In this document: positions 17,347 to 27,662 of the stretch, piece after piece
Position numbering within the stretch: the first letter of the stretch is position 1
Layout of the letters: each line of letters starts with the position of its first letter
Assembly (NCBI GenBank): GCA_018651745.1
Contig: JABIDL010000002.1
Span: forward strand, 1-42,878
Length of the DNA: 42,878 nt
Reading direction: 5' to 3'
Origin: Candidatus Neomarinimicrobiota bacterium
GTDB taxonomy: Bacteria; Fidelibacterota; Marinisomatia; Marinisomatales; TCS55
Program-made: the position numbers and the translations under genes
Notes under the pieces: generated by a model
Told to the model about the DNA's origin: nothing
Seen by the model: only the letters and a program-made list of their open reading frames with translations
The model's database searches: none

Positions 17347-18536
17347 AGCTAAATTTAAAACTCGCATCAAGATTCCTTTTAAGCCAGAGAGAAAATAGGC
17401 CGGGGAAATTATCGGCTTGGATTGCCGTAATTGGTCTTTCGGTTGGATGTTTTTCCATGATTGTTGCTACGGCGGTGCTGAGGGGATTTGAGGAAAAAGT
17501 AACCGAACGACTGGCATCCATCGAAGGCGATTTGCGCATCACCGGATTTAATTCAGAAGGCGAAATTTCCAACGCTTTTACGGTATTATCTCAACAAAAA
17601 TCTGTCAAATCATTCGCTGGATTTATGGAACGAAAAGGATTGATTACGTTTGACGGAAAATACCATAAAATGGTCACGATGAAGGCGCTAGACATGTCAC
17701 AGTTAGAATCAGTTTACGGTATTTCAATATCCATTGCAGAAGAAACTTATGGAATTGCAGTGGGAAAACATCTCGCACAACGACTCAATGCAGGCATCGG
17801 CTCAGAATTGAGTTTGCTGAGTCCCGTGGACCAACCTGCATTGTTCGGACTTCCGCTATCACAGAAAGTTGTGATTTCTAATATTTTCCAAACTGATGTG
17901 CTTGATTATGATGACAGGCTCGTGTTTATTCCATTGGCCGTCGGCAAGAAACTGTTTACAAGAAAACAACTTTTGGATGGCATTGACGTCCGCTTGACCT
18001 CCGGTGAAAATGTAAAAAAAGTACAACTCGCTCTTACGCAAATCTTTCCACAATCGCTTTCTGTTACAACATGGGAATCGGCGCATCCGAGTTTACTGAA
18101 TGCCATGAAACTGGAACGTATCGGCGCATTGGTTGTCCTCAGCCTTATTATCATTGTTTCCGGGTTTAACCTGGCATCAACTCTATTTCTCATTATCATC
18201 CGGAAGACAAAAGAGTTTGGCATCTTAAGAGCAATGGGGCTACCGCAGGCAAATGTTCGCTCGATCATATTTACACAGGGAATACTGATCGGTTTTGTAG
18301 GTATTGCTGCCGGGTCCACCTTTGGGTTAATTTTGGTATGGACTCAGCAAGCCATCGGATTCATTCCGCTGCCGTCCGATATCTATTTTCTAGATTCTGT
18401 CCCTATGATATTGTTGTCGGCTGACGTTTTTTGGATTATAGCGATTTCGTTGATTTTAATTCTTGGATTTATTATCATTACCTCATGGAAAGCAAACAGA
18501 ATGCCCTTATTTGAATCTTTGCAATACGAAAAATGA
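17343..18536 (+). CDS. lolE: LolC/LolE-family ABC transporter permease (second copy)
   Basis: This 397-aa permease has the same architecture as its upstream neighbour: one N-terminal helix (about 22-46), a periplasmic domain, and three C-terminal helices. The ATPase-contacting loop reads RKTKEFGILRAMGLPQANVR. The ATG at 17343 overlaps the previous stop as ATGA and is preferred to an upstream in-frame start. The two copies are clearly diverged, consistent with a heterodimeric transporter. Role inferred from family and from the adjacent lolD. Confidence 0.85.
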   Translation: MKLNLKLASRFLLSQRENRPGKLSAWIAVIGLSVGCFSMIVATAVLRGFEEKVTERLASIEGDLRITGFNSEGEISNAFTVLSQQKSVKSFAGFMERKGLITFDGKYHKMVTMKALDMSQLESVYGISISIAEETYGIAVGKHLAQRLNAGIGSELSLLSPVDQPALFGLPLSQKVVISNIFQTDVLDYDDRLVFIPLAVGKKLFTRKQLLDGIDVRLTSGENVKKVQLALTQIFPQSLSVTTWESAHPSLLNAMKLERIGALVVLSLIIIVSGFNLASTLFLIIIRKTKEFGILRAMGLPQANVRSIIFTQGILIGFVGIAAGSTFGLILVWTQQAIGFIPLPSDIYFLDSVPMILLSADVFWIIAISLILILGFIIITSWKANRMPLFESLQYEK

Positions 18537-19210
18537 TTTTATCCGCAGATAACATATCCAAATCATTTTCAAAAGGATCGGAAACAATTTCTGTATTTCA
18601 GGACCTTAATTTGGTAGTAGATGCCGGTGATCTTATTACAATAATGGGTCCATCGGGTGCTGGGAAATCTACCTTGCTTAATGTACTTGGTACGCTGGAT
18701 ACACCGGATTCAGGGACCGTGTCCATTCACGGGAAAAACACAAACGGCCTGAATGACGCAGACCTTGCAGCGGTGAGGAATACGTCCATGGGATTTGTAT
18801 TTCAATTCCATCATTTACTTCCTGAATTCACCGCGTTGGAAAATATTGTAATCCCCGCTGAGATCAACCCAAGACAGGATTCACCTAAACAAAAAGCGTT
18901 GGAACTATTGGATTATGTCGGACTTTCGGATCGAAAAGATCATTATCCGTCCGAACTCTCCGGAGGTGAACGATCCCGTGTGGCGGTGTTGCGTGCGCTC
19001 ATCAATAATCCGGAAATCGTGTTTGCGGATGAACCGACAGGAAACCTTGATGCGGAGAACGCAAAAAAATTAACAGAACTGATTCAAAAGCTGCACAAGG
19101 ATACACATAAGGCATTTGTGATTGCAACGCATAATGCAAATGTCGCGGACATCGGAACGCGCAAATTGGTATTAAAAGATAGACGACTTTCTGAAAGTGA
19201 TGTAATTTAG
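18533..19210 (+). CDS. lolD: Lipoprotein-releasing ABC transporter ATPase LolD
   Basis: This 225-aa ATPase drives the two adjacent permeases. Walker A GPSGAGKS is at 39-46, followed by a Q-loop in VFQFHHLLPEFTALENI (the HHLLPEF run is characteristic of LolD), the signature LSGGERSRVAVLRAL, and Walker B IVFADEPTGNLD. The H-loop is ATHN. The start overlaps the second permease by 4 nt. MacB-type export of other substrates is a less likely alternative because MacB usually fuses the ATPase and permease. Confidence 0.92.
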   Translation: MILSADNISKSFSKGSETISVFQDLNLVVDAGDLITIMGPSGAGKSTLLNVLGTLDTPDSGTVSIHGKNTNGLNDADLAAVRNTSMGFVFQFHHLLPEFTALENIVIPAEINPRQDSPKQKALELLDYVGLSDRKDHYPSELSGGERSRVAVLRALINNPEIVFADEPTGNLDAENAKKLTELIQKLHKDTHKAFVIATHNANVADIGTRKLVLKDRRLSESDVI

Positions 19211-19240
19211 AGGGAAGAAAAAATAGATTAACCAACAAAA

Positions 19241-21739
19241 ATGAAAGAAAATTTTTCCAAGCGAGTTCAGGCAGTTATGAAATCGGCCAAAGAAGAGGCG
19301 GTTCGATTGGGGCATAGTTATGTGGGTTCTGAGCACTTGCTTTTGGGTTTGTTTAAAAATGAAGACGGAGTCGCTGCAAAAATATTTGATATTTACAATT
19401 GCGATGTAAATGATATGCGTACGATGATTATTGATATGATCAAAACATCCGGTGGCACCATGACGCTTGGACATCTTCCGCTCACCCGCCGTGCAGAACG
19501 AATACTTCGAAATGCATTTAACGAATCAGCGGCGATGGGTTCATCGGTGGCAGATGATGAACATTTGTTATTGGCCATGCTAAAGGAATCTGATGGAATT
19601 GCATTCGAAGTCCTCAATTCGTTTAATATCGATTATGATAGTGTAGGAGATCTCATTCAGGATGAAGGAAATGAACCAGCGCCAATCGCTCCTGAAAAGT
19701 TGAAAAAATCCAAAAAGTCAAAGACGCCGGCATTAGATCATTTTTCTCGTAATATTACTAAAATGGCGATAGAGGGGAAATTGGATCCGGTTATCGGGCG
19801 TACCGATGAAATTGAGCGAGCCGCACAAATTTTGACCAGGCGAAAGAAAAATAATCCAGTACTTATTGGTGAGCCCGGTGTTGGGAAAACCGCCATCATT
19901 GAAGGACTAGCGCAACGCATCCATAAAAAAGAAATCCCTCGATTGTTGTATAATAAACGAATTCTTGCAATCGATCTTGCGGCTGTTGTAGCGGGCACGA
20001 AATATCGTGGACAATTCGAAGAACGGATGAAAACTATTATGGTGGAATTAGAAACGGTGGACAATGTTATTTTGTTCATTGATGAAGTTCATACATTGGT
20101 TGGTGCAGGTGGTGCTTCAGGATCGTTGGATGCTTCAAATATGTTTAAACCTGCTCTTGCCCGTGGAGATATTCATTGCATAGGAGCAACAACACTAGAT
20201 GAATTTCGAAAGTATATCGAAAAAGATGGTGCGCTTGAACGCCGCTTCCAAAAGGTAATGATTAATCCTCCTACGGTAGAAGAATCCATTCAGATATTAA
20301 ATGGATTAAAAGAAAAATATGAAGAGCATCACAATGTGGTGTACGATGAAACTGCTATTGACGCCTGTGTCCATCTTTCAAATCGGTATATTTCAGATAA
20401 ATTTTTGCCTGACAAAGCAATTGATATTATGGATGAATCCGGCTCTAGGGCTCACATGATGAATATGAACGTTCCGCAGGAAGTAATAGATATAGAACTA
20501 GAACTTGAAAAAGTTCGGTCAGAAAAAGAATTAAGAGTCGCTGATCAGGATTTTGAAGCAGCCGCATTATTACGGGATACAGAAAAAAGCCTTTTATCGA
20601 TTTTAGCTTCTCATCAGAAAAAATGGCAAAAACAAGAACGGTTGAATCCAGTCGTAATCACCGAAGAAAAAATTGCGGATGTAGTGGCTATGATTACGGG
20701 AATTCCGGTCAATAAGGTGGCCCAGTCAGAATCCCAAAGATTATTAAAAATGAAGGATAAACTCAGTTTAGAAATTGTAGGTCAAGCGGAAGCCATTAGC
20801 AGTGTGACGAAATCAATTCAGCGAACACGTGCGGGATTGAAAAGTCCAAATCGTCCGATTGGCGTTTTTCTATTTCTGGGTCCAACGGGAGTGGGAAAAA
20901 CAGAATTGGCAAAAGTGCTCGCAAAATATCTCTTTAATCATGCAGATTCCCTAGTCAAAATAGATATGTCGGAATATGGTGAGCGCTTTTCGGTTTCTCG
21001 CTTAATTGGTGCGCCTCCCGGCTATGTAGGGTATGAAGAAGGTGGCGAATTAACTGAAAGAATTCGGCGAAACCCTTATTCTGTAATTTTATTTGATGAA
21101 ATAGAAAAAGCCCATCCTGATATTTTTAATGTGTTACTCCAGCTTTTTGATGAAGGTATACTAACCGATGGGTTAGGAAGAAAAGTAGATTTTAAGAATG
21201 CTATTATTATTATGACTTCTAATCTTGCGACAAAAGAGATACAAGGTGGTGGAACTTATGGTTTTATCGAAAATTCAGCGGATAATAATTATCAAGGAAT
21301 CAAGGAACGTGTTTTGGATCAAGTGAAGACCACTTTTAATCCGGAATTTTTAAATAGAATTGACGAAACAGTAGTTTTTCACCCCCTTTCTGAAAAAGAT
21401 GTGTTAGAGATAATTGATCTTCAACTAAACGATTTAATGGAGAATCTTGACAAAAAATCCATTCATTTAACGATTACAAAAAAAGCAAAGCAGCTTGTAT
21501 TGAAAAAAGGATACAGCGTCGAATACGGCGTCCGACGACTTCGCAGAGAAATCCAATCATTGCTTGAGGATCCACTTTCAGAAAAATTGCTCGAACGTAC
21601 ATTTTTGGATGGCGATGCCATAAAGGTGGATGTAAAAAAATCAGAAATGACATTTTCAAATGTAAAAAGAAAACCTTCATCTAAATCATCTCGTCCCGTT
21701 TTAAAACGAAACCCCAAAACTAAAACAACCAAGATTTAA
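19241..21739 (+). CDS. clpC: ClpC-type AAA+ unfoldase
   Basis: ClpC unfolds proteins for the ClpP peptidase. The 832-aa protein has an N-terminal double Clp_N repeat (about 3-140), AAA domain 1 with Walker A GEPGVGKT at 210-217, a UVR-type coiled segment near 427-450 (VADQDFEAAALLRDTEKSL) that distinguishes ClpC from ClpB, and AAA domain 2 with Walker A GPTGVGKT at 547-554. The C-terminal small domain ends in a Lys/Arg/Ser-rich tail. No clpP, mcsA, mcsB or ctsR is beside it. It precedes dnaK, so the two stress proteins are clustered. Confidence 0.94.
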   Translation: MKENFSKRVQAVMKSAKEEAVRLGHSYVGSEHLLLGLFKNEDGVAAKIFDIYNCDVNDMRTMIIDMIKTSGGTMTLGHLPLTRRAERILRNAFNESAAMGSSVADDEHLLLAMLKESDGIAFEVLNSFNIDYDSVGDLIQDEGNEPAPIAPEKLKKSKKSKTPALDHFSRNITKMAIEGKLDPVIGRTDEIERAAQILTRRKKNNPVLIGEPGVGKTAIIEGLAQRIHKKEIPRLLYNKRILAIDLAAVVAGTKYRGQFEERMKTIMVELETVDNVILFIDEVHTLVGAGGASGSLDASNMFKPALARGDIHCIGATTLDEFRKYIEKDGALERRFQKVMINPPTVEESIQILNGLKEKYEEHHNVVYDETAIDACVHLSNRYISDKFLPDKAIDIMDESGSRAHMMNMNVPQEVIDIELELEKVRSEKELRVADQDFEAAALLRDTEKSLLSILASHQKKWQKQERLNPVVITEEKIADVVAMITGIPVNKVAQSESQRLLKMKDKLSLEIVGQAEAISSVTKSIQRTRAGLKSPNRPIGVFLFLGPTGVGKTELAKVLAKYLFNHADSLVKIDMSEYGERFSVSRLIGAPPGYVGYEEGGELTERIRRNPYSVILFDEIEKAHPDIFNVLLQLFDEGILTDGLGRKVDFKNAIIIMTSNLATKEIQGGGTYGFIENSADNNYQGIKERVLDQVKTTFNPEFLNRIDETVVFHPLSEKDVLEIIDLQLNDLMENLDKKSIHLTITKKAKQLVLKKGYSVEYGVRRLRREIQSLLEDPLSEKLLERTFLDGDAIKVDVKKSEMTFSNVKRKPSSKSSRPVLKRNPKTKTTKI

Positions 21740-21745
21740 CCGGAA

Positions 21746-21798
21746 ATTCTGCCATATGTAGGCATAATTCGACTAAATTATAGCACATTCTGCCATAT
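21746..21798 (+). promoter_or_regulatory. Direct repeat in the clpC-dnaK leader, possible operator
   Basis: ATTCTGCCATAT occurs at 21746-21757 and again at 21787-21798, 41 nt apart. Similarity extends to ATTCTGCCATAT(GT)AGG, the second copy lacking the two bracketed bases. A TTGGCATAT follows at 21815. The first copy also holds an inverted TGCC...GGCA. The arrangement 80-130 nt upstream of the dnaK ATG suggests binding sites for a transcription factor. It does not match the CIRCE or HAIR heat-shock operators. Function is inferred from position and repetition only. Confidence 0.45.
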
Positions 21799-21877
21799 AG
21801 GTTAACTATTACAATTGGCATATTTATTGAGTAATGATTAGCAACAAACATTATTCAAATACGATTGGAGAACAAAC

Positions 21878-23773
21878 ATGGGTAAAATTATAGGAATTGA
21901 TTTAGGAACAACAAACTCTTGTGTGGCTGTATTAGAAGGCGGAGAGCCTACAGTAATTACAAGCCCGGAAGGCGGGAGAACCACTCCGTCCGTCGTCGCA
22001 TTTACGAAAGATGGAGAACGAATGGTTGGTCAGCCTGCAAAACGTCAGGCGGTTACCAATCCTGAAAATACCGTTTTTTCAATTAAGCGATTTATGGGTC
22101 GGAATTTTGAAGAAGTCGGGACGGAACTCGAAGAAGTTCCATATAAAGTATCCCAAAAAGCTGGTGGCGGTTTGGTAATTGAAGCTGGGGATAACCAATA
22201 TTCTCCACCCGAAATTAGTGCAATGACGCTTCAAAAATTGAAACAAATGGCTGAAGATCATTTGGGAACCAGCGTGGAAGAAGCCGTTATTACGGTCCCG
22301 GCTTACTTTAATGATACTCAAAGGCAGGCTACGAAAGATGCCGGAAAAATTGCCGGACTCAATGTTCGTAGAATCATTAATGAACCCACAGCAGCATCGC
22401 TTGCATACGGAATTGATAGCAAGAAAGAAGAAAAAATTGCCGTGTTTGACTTAGGTGGTGGAACCTTTGATATTTCCATTTTAGAGCTTGGCGATGGCGT
22501 ATGTGAGGTAAAATCTACTAATGGCGATACACATTTGGGCGGCGATGATTTCGATCAACGAATCATTAACTGGATGGCAGATGAATTCAAAAAAAGTGAT
22601 GGAATTGATCTGAAAAAAGATCCAATGGCGCTCCAGAGATTAAGAGAATCAGCGGAAAATGCTAAGAAAGAATTGTCAAGCTCGAAGCAAACGGATATCA
22701 ATTTACCGTTTGTTACTGCAGATGCTTCTGGTCCGAAACATTTAAATTTAAATTTGACGCGTGCGAAATTTGAAGATTTAGTTGATGATTTAATAAATCG
22801 AACAGTTGATCCTTGCATCAAAGCGATTAGCGATGCTGGTCTTTCCGCAAAGGAAATTGATGAAGTCATTCTTGTTGGTGGATCCACACGCATCCCAAAA
22901 ATTCAGGAAAAAGTAAAAGAAATTTTTGGAAAAGACCCTAACCGAAGCGTAAACCCAGACGAGGTTGTAGCTGTTGGTGCTGCCATTCAGGGTGGCGTGC
23001 TTGCAGGTGACGTGGATGATATTTTGTTGTTGGATGTCACTCCACTGACTTTGGGTATTGAAACTCTTGGAGGCGTAAGAACGTCTTTAATTGAAAGAAA
23101 TACTACCATCCCATCAAAAAAGTCAGAGGTCTTCAGCACAGCTGCAGATGGTCAGACTACGGTGGAAATTCACGTTCTTCAAGGTGAAAGAGAGATGGCA
23201 TTGGATAATAAAACCATTGGAAGATTCCATTTGGACGGAATTCCCTCTGCTCCAAGAGGTGTGCCACAAATTGAAGTATCGTTTGACATAGATGCAAACG
23301 GAATTCTAAATGTGAATGCAAAGGATAAGGCTACTGGTAAAGAACAAAGTATTCGGATTGAAGCATCCAGCGGGCTTTCTGAAAATGAAATTGATAAAAT
23401 GGTTCAAGATGCAAAAAAGAATGAATCAGAGGATCAGAAAAAACGCGAGGACGTAGATGTTCATAATCAGGCTGAACAGTTGATTTACCAAACGGAAAAA
23501 AACCTTGAAGAATTCAAGGAAAAGCTTGATGATGCAGAAGCTGATCCTCTTAAAGCTGCTGTTGAAAAGCTCAAAAATGCACATAAAGCTTCGAATCTTG
23601 ATGATATTAAATCCTCAATAGATGAAGTGAATCAGCTTTGGAATGCGATTGCAACCAAGATGTATGATGATTCGAAAAAGGAATCTCCCTCGCAGGATGA
23701 AGAACCTGATAAAAAATCGAAAGATAAGAAGGATGGAGAGATAGAAGATGCTGACTTTGAAGTCGTAGAATAA
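21878..23773 (+). CDS. dnaK: Chaperone DnaK (Hsp70)
   Basis: DnaK is the ATP-dependent Hsp70 chaperone. The 631-aa protein begins [17 protein letters not shown], with the phosphate motif [14 protein letters not shown], the adenosine motif [14 protein letters not shown], the linker [14 protein letters not shown] and the substrate-binding domain with a C-terminal acidic tail ending in DADFEVVE. An ATTGGAG ribosome binding site precedes the ATG. No grpE, dnaJ or hrcA is adjacent, unlike many bacterial dnaK loci. A strong intrinsic terminator follows. Confidence 0.98.
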   Translation: MGKIIGIDLGTTNSCVAVLEGGEPTVITSPEGGRTTPSVVAFTKDGERMVGQPAKRQAVTNPENTVFSIKRFMGRNFEEVGTELEEVPYKVSQKAGGGLVIEAGDNQYSPPEISAMTLQKLKQMAEDHLGTSVEEAVITVPAYFNDTQRQATKDAGKIAGLNVRRIINEPTAASLAYGIDSKKEEKIAVFDLGGGTFDISILELGDGVCEVKSTNGDTHLGGDDFDQRIINWMADEFKKSDGIDLKKDPMALQRLRESAENAKKELSSSKQTDINLPFVTADASGPKHLNLNLTRAKFEDLVDDLINRTVDPCIKAISDAGLSAKEIDEVILVGGSTRIPKIQEKVKEIFGKDPNRSVNPDEVVAVGAAIQGGVLAGDVDDILLLDVTPLTLGIETLGGVRTSLIERNTTIPSKKSEVFSTAADGQTTVEIHVLQGEREMALDNKTIGRFHLDGIPSAPRGVPQIEVSFDIDANGILNVNAKDKATGKEQSIRIEASSGLSENEIDKMVQDAKKNESEDQKKREDVDVHNQAEQLIYQTEKNLEEFKEKLDDAEADPLKAAVEKLKNAHKASNLDDIKSSIDEVNQLWNAIATKMYDDSKKESPSQDEEPDKKSKDKKDGEIEDADFEVVE

Positions 23774-23793
23774 CATCAATTTCGACCAAACAT

Positions 23794-23822
23794 AAAAAAG
23801 CGTCCACCCGGACGCTTTTTTT
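23794..23822 (+). terminator. Intrinsic terminator after dnaK
   Basis: A six-bp GC-rich stem (GCGTCC at 23800-23805, GGACGC at 23810-23815) with the four-base loop ACCC is preceded by six A and followed by seven T. This is a classic rho-independent terminator 20 nt after the dnaK stop, and the A/T flanks could extend the pairing. It is the clearest terminator in the window. Confidence 0.93.
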
Positions 23823-23876
23823 GTATTTGGAACTGCTCTTCAGTATATTCGTTAATAAGGAAAACCTAACATTTCA

Positions 23877-26800
23877 TTGAAAAAAACTAAAACAACATTT
23901 ATTTTATTCATTCTAGCAATTGTTATTGCCGGAGGTTTTCTGTCTAGAGTCAGTTTATGGGAAGCTAACATTGAAGCATTCCTCAACGGAAACATTAAAC
24001 AAGGTGGATGGAAAGCAACCATTGGATCTTTAGACGGGCATTTACTTTCAACCGTATCCGCACACAATATTCAATTTGAACATCGTGATAGTACACAGGT
24101 GATTGTTTCTTATACGGAGACCAATATCAATATCTGGCGATCGATTCTTTTTGGCGGGATCAATATGGATCGCATCATGATAAATGGACTTCAGGTAAAA
24201 CCAGGTAACATTTCTTTGAAAAAACCAACAGACGAATTTCAAATTCCTAATTTTCAACTACCAGATATAAAATTTGATTTAAAGAATTTTGAATTAGATG
24301 GATCTGTTCCGTTAACGATCAAGGATGAAATGCGCCTTTATTCAATTTTCTTTAAGGGTGATTACAGTCAAGATGATGGAAAAGCTCTACTCCAGATTGA
24401 TGAATTTTCTGGAAGCTCAAGTAAAACACCGGTTGGTTTTTCTGTTTATAATGTATTGGCAGAATTGGATTCATCTCGATTTCACATGTTTACCGAAAAT
24501 GGCATTGTAATGGGCATTGGGTTTAATGGGTCTATTAATGCAACGTTTGATGAAATACCTTCCTTAAAGTTGGATTTAGAATTTGACGAATACATTATCC
24601 CTGAAAGACTTTTCGAAAAACTTCCCCTTCAACCTAAATTTTCCAGTTTAAAGACTAAAGTTCATCTCTCTTCTGATTTCCATACAATGGATGGCGATGT
24701 TTCTGTACGAAATGATCTTGGGCTTGATATGAAAGGAAAAATATCACTTAGTAATGAATCGGACCATATCGTCATTAACCAAATCAATATGAAAAGTGAA
24801 ACTGCTCAGCTTACTCTGCAGGGAATTTTTGAATATGCTGGACATTTTAACGGCACCGTTAGCTTAACTCATTTGGATTTAAGTGAATGGATGTTACAAG
24901 AGCAAAATACCGATTTAACCGGATTTGTACTTTTTGAAGGATTGATCGATTCAGGTCAAGTAAGTGACCTTGATTTAACTGCAGAGATTCAAGAGACCGA
25001 ATTATATAGTGAAAAGGATATCACCATGTCTGGGTCTATTCAATTTCATGATAATCTTATTTCTATTTCCCACCCCTTAACTCTTGCCATCGGCCCGAGT
25101 TCTATTATAGTGCAAGGCGAAGCAGATTTTGCATCAGAATTTGTAGATATCAGTCTTGATTTAAAAGATGCTGATGTATTTCTTATTAATAAATTTTGGT
25201 CAGATTCTCTCACTAGCGGAACTGCTACAGGGTCCCTAAAGCTAAAGGGTCCTATGGATGTTCCAACTGTGAAAGCAGAATTGATTTGTAAGGATGTTGG
25301 ATTGCAAAATATTCACTTAAAGTATGTTGAAATGGCGTGTCAAATCAATCAAATTCAAGATTTATCAAGTGGGTGGGTTCAAATGAAAATAGGTAAAGGA
25401 GTTTGGAATGAGTATGGTTTTGATAATGGTACGGTTGATGTTTCATTTCAACCAGAAATTTGGGAAATTACGAGTTTAGAGTTTAACGATGGGGATGACT
25501 TCCTTGGGTTGAGCGGATTTGTAGCCATTGGTGACTTTGCGGAACTACAACGTATTCAAATTGCTTATAGAGGACATTATCTGGTTAGCACAGAACCGTT
25601 GATGGTTCATTTTATTGAAGATGACATAAAACTGGATCCCTTTAAGATTCATATTGATGATGGAATTATGAAGGGTGAATTTTATCGTGGTGATTCTTTA
25701 GCTGGTAGGTTAAGCCTTTCCAATATTGACGCTGATATTGTTCAATCTATTCTGGGTATGGATGAATTTCCCATTACCGGAAACGCTTTTGGGAATGCAG
25801 TATTTAACATGGATTCTTCAAAAGTCGTTTTTCAATTAGATGGATCGATGAAAAATGGTACCTTTTTTAATCATGCATATGATAATCTTGATTTATCCGT
25901 AATTTTTAAGGATAATGTATTTTCAATCGAACGTTTCAAATTGGAAGAGAATGGACGGACTTCTTTAGAAGTAAAAGGAGATTTTCCATTGCCGGAACAG
26001 CGAAACGATCCTCTTGAGATTACTTTAATTGCAGATCTAAATCAAATTAGTATGCAACTGATGTCAACTTTGCTGCTAGGGAATCTGCCGGTGAAGGGAT
26101 TGGCAACGGGGACATTGAAATTTGGGGGTAATACCAAAGATACCAGATTTCAATTTGATTTGAATATAACAGATAGTTTTTACGATTTAATTCCACTTGG
26201 GATTGTAAATGGGAAAGGATTTTATACCGGCCAAAAGTTGATCTTTAGCGATTATTCTTCCCGTTATCGAGGAAATCAAATGAAAGGGATCGGGTTTCTT
26301 CCCCTAGATTTAAATATTGGCTCTCAAAATTTTGGACATTACAATAAAACGGATTCTATTCATATTGCTACTCAGGGAGAGCTTAATTCCTTGCATTATT
26401 TAACACCTTATATGAGTACCGTTGATTCGATATTAGGGAATTTTGACTTTGAATTATTAATTGATGGTATCCCTGATAATTTGATTCGAAATGGATACAT
26501 TGTTAGCAAGGACGCTTCCATTTATACGACCTTGCTTCGAGACCCGGTAATACATGTTAATTCTCAAGCGGATATCAAGAATAATTCGTTTGATATTCTA
26601 TCATTTTCTGCGGAAATGACAGATAAGGATCTTATGAATTCAAACGTGAATTTAACCGGTTTAATAAATTTAGATTCATTTTTTAAACCCAAATATCAAA
26701 TTGATTTATCTGGATCGCAGGTTTTCATCAAGACTTTATTGGGAGATATTGAGGGAACGGCCAATTTAAATTTATCTATCACCGGGCGCGACACAATTGT

Positions 26801-27653
26801 AATTGCAGGTGATATTGCACCAGTGGAGGGAGTAATGAGAAAAGAATTTACTTCATCAGCCGTTGGGAAAGCTTTAGATAAGCCCGGGAAGGTCATAATA
26901 TCTTATCAAATTCAATTCCCAATTGAGCAGGATTTTTTACTTCAAAATAGCCAGGTAGATGCGATAGTTACAGGCGACATATTTATTTCAAAATTCGGCG
27001 ATTCTGATATGGATTTTTCCGGTGAGCTTTTGGTAAGTGATGGAAAGTTTTATTATTACCATGATGTTTTTAAAGAATTAAAAGGTCCGCTTGTTTTTGA
27101 TGGGAAAGGCTTTCATCCAACGATGGATATTTCCGCATCAACAACTATAGGAAAAGAAGTAATAAGCATTTCTCTTGTTGGACCACTCGAAAACCCAGAT
27201 TTATTTCTAGAATCAGCAAGTGGATTCTCCCAAAGTGATATTTTAGAATTATTAACCTTTCACCGCAGGTTCGAAGATCAGGAAATTTCATCTGAGGGTT
27301 TTGGTGCACAAGCCCAAACACTTTTGAGCGCCTATCTTGAGAGTCAGCTTGAAAAGAATTTATTTCAAATCAGTGGTATTGAAGATATGGGTCTTGTGGA
27401 TGATGTTAGTGTTTCCGGAGTGGGAAGTTTAATTGATCAGGATAGTGATGAAGAATTTACCATAAAAGCCGGACGGAAAATTTCGGGTAATTTATCGCTT
27501 AATTATTCTTATAAAAGATCTTTTTCTCTTGTGAATCCTAATCAAAGTAAGATGGGTGTAGAATTGAAATTAAATCCGTATTTTTCACTTGTGGGCAGCG
27601 TAGATGAGGAAGGTTTCATGAGTGTTAAATACCGTTTAAGGTACTCTTACTAA
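23877..27653 (+). CDS. TamB/DUF490-family envelope protein
   Basis: This 1258-aa protein resembles TamB, an inner-membrane-anchored periplasmic protein of the AsmA/VPS13-like repeating beta-groove group, thought to help move lipids or assemble outer-membrane proteins. It has an N-terminal signal anchor (about residues 6-24) and a long body dominated by short beta strands. The C-terminal TamB-like domain (about 900-1258) holds DGKFYYYHDVFKELKGPLVF, SLVGPLENPDLFLES and the terminal AGRKISGNLSLNYSYKR. The best start is TTG at 23877; no ATG gives a signal anchor. The Omp85 gene 9 nt downstream supports a TamAB-like pair. Confidence 0.82.
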   Translation: MKKTKTTFILFILAIVIAGGFLSRVSLWEANIEAFLNGNIKQGGWKATIGSLDGHLLSTVSAHNIQFEHRDSTQVIVSYTETNINIWRSILFGGINMDRIMINGLQVKPGNISLKKPTDEFQIPNFQLPDIKFDLKNFELDGSVPLTIKDEMRLYSIFFKGDYSQDDGKALLQIDEFSGSSSKTPVGFSVYNVLAELDSSRFHMFTENGIVMGIGFNGSINATFDEIPSLKLDLEFDEYIIPERLFEKLPLQPKFSSLKTKVHLSSDFHTMDGDVSVRNDLGLDMKGKISLSNESDHIVINQINMKSETAQLTLQGIFEYAGHFNGTVSLTHLDLSEWMLQEQNTDLTGFVLFEGLIDSGQVSDLDLTAEIQETELYSEKDITMSGSIQFHDNLISISHPLTLAIGPSSIIVQGEADFASEFVDISLDLKDADVFLINKFWSDSLTSGTATGSLKLKGPMDVPTVKAELICKDVGLQNIHLKYVEMACQINQIQDLSSGWVQMKIGKGVWNEYGFDNGTVDVSFQPEIWEITSLEFNDGDDFLGLSGFVAIGDFAELQRIQIAYRGHYLVSTEPLMVHFIEDDIKLDPFKIHIDDGIMKGEFYRGDSLAGRLSLSNIDADIVQSILGMDEFPITGNAFGNAVFNMDSSKVVFQLDGSMKNGTFFNHAYDNLDLSVIFKDNVFSIERFKLEENGRTSLEVKGDFPLPEQRNDPLEITLIADLNQISMQLMSTLLLGNLPVKGLATGTLKFGGNTKDTRFQFDLNITDSFYDLIPLGIVNGKGFYTGQKLIFSDYSSRYRGNQMKGIGFLPLDLNIGSQNFGHYNKTDSIHIATQGELNSLHYLTPYMSTVDSILGNFDFELLIDGIPDNLIRNGYIVSKDASIYTTLLRDPVIHVNSQADIKNNSFDILSFSAEMTDKDLMNSNVNLTGLINLDSFFKPKYQIDLSGSQVFIKTLLGDIEGTANLNLSITGRDTIVIAGDIAPVEGVMRKEFTSSAVGKALDKPGKVIISYQIQFPIEQDFLLQNSQVDAIVTGDIFISKFGDSDMDFSGELLVSDGKFYYYHDVFKELKGPLVFDGKGFHPTMDISASTTIGKEVISISLVGPLENPDLFLESASGFSQSDILELLTFHRRFEDQEISSEGFGAQAQTLLSAYLESQLEKNLFQISGIEDMGLVDDVSVSGVGSLIDQDSDEEFTIKAGRKISGNLSLNYSYKRSFSLVNPNQSKMGVELKLNPYFSLVGSVDEEGFMSVKYRLRYSY

Positions 27654-27662
27654 GGATTTCAA

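Noticed and set aside
21740-21877. CIRCE-type heat-shock operator upstream of dnaK
   Set aside because: Searched by eye for TTAGCACTC-N9-GAGTGCTAA; only fragments such as TAGCAC occur, without the paired half-site.
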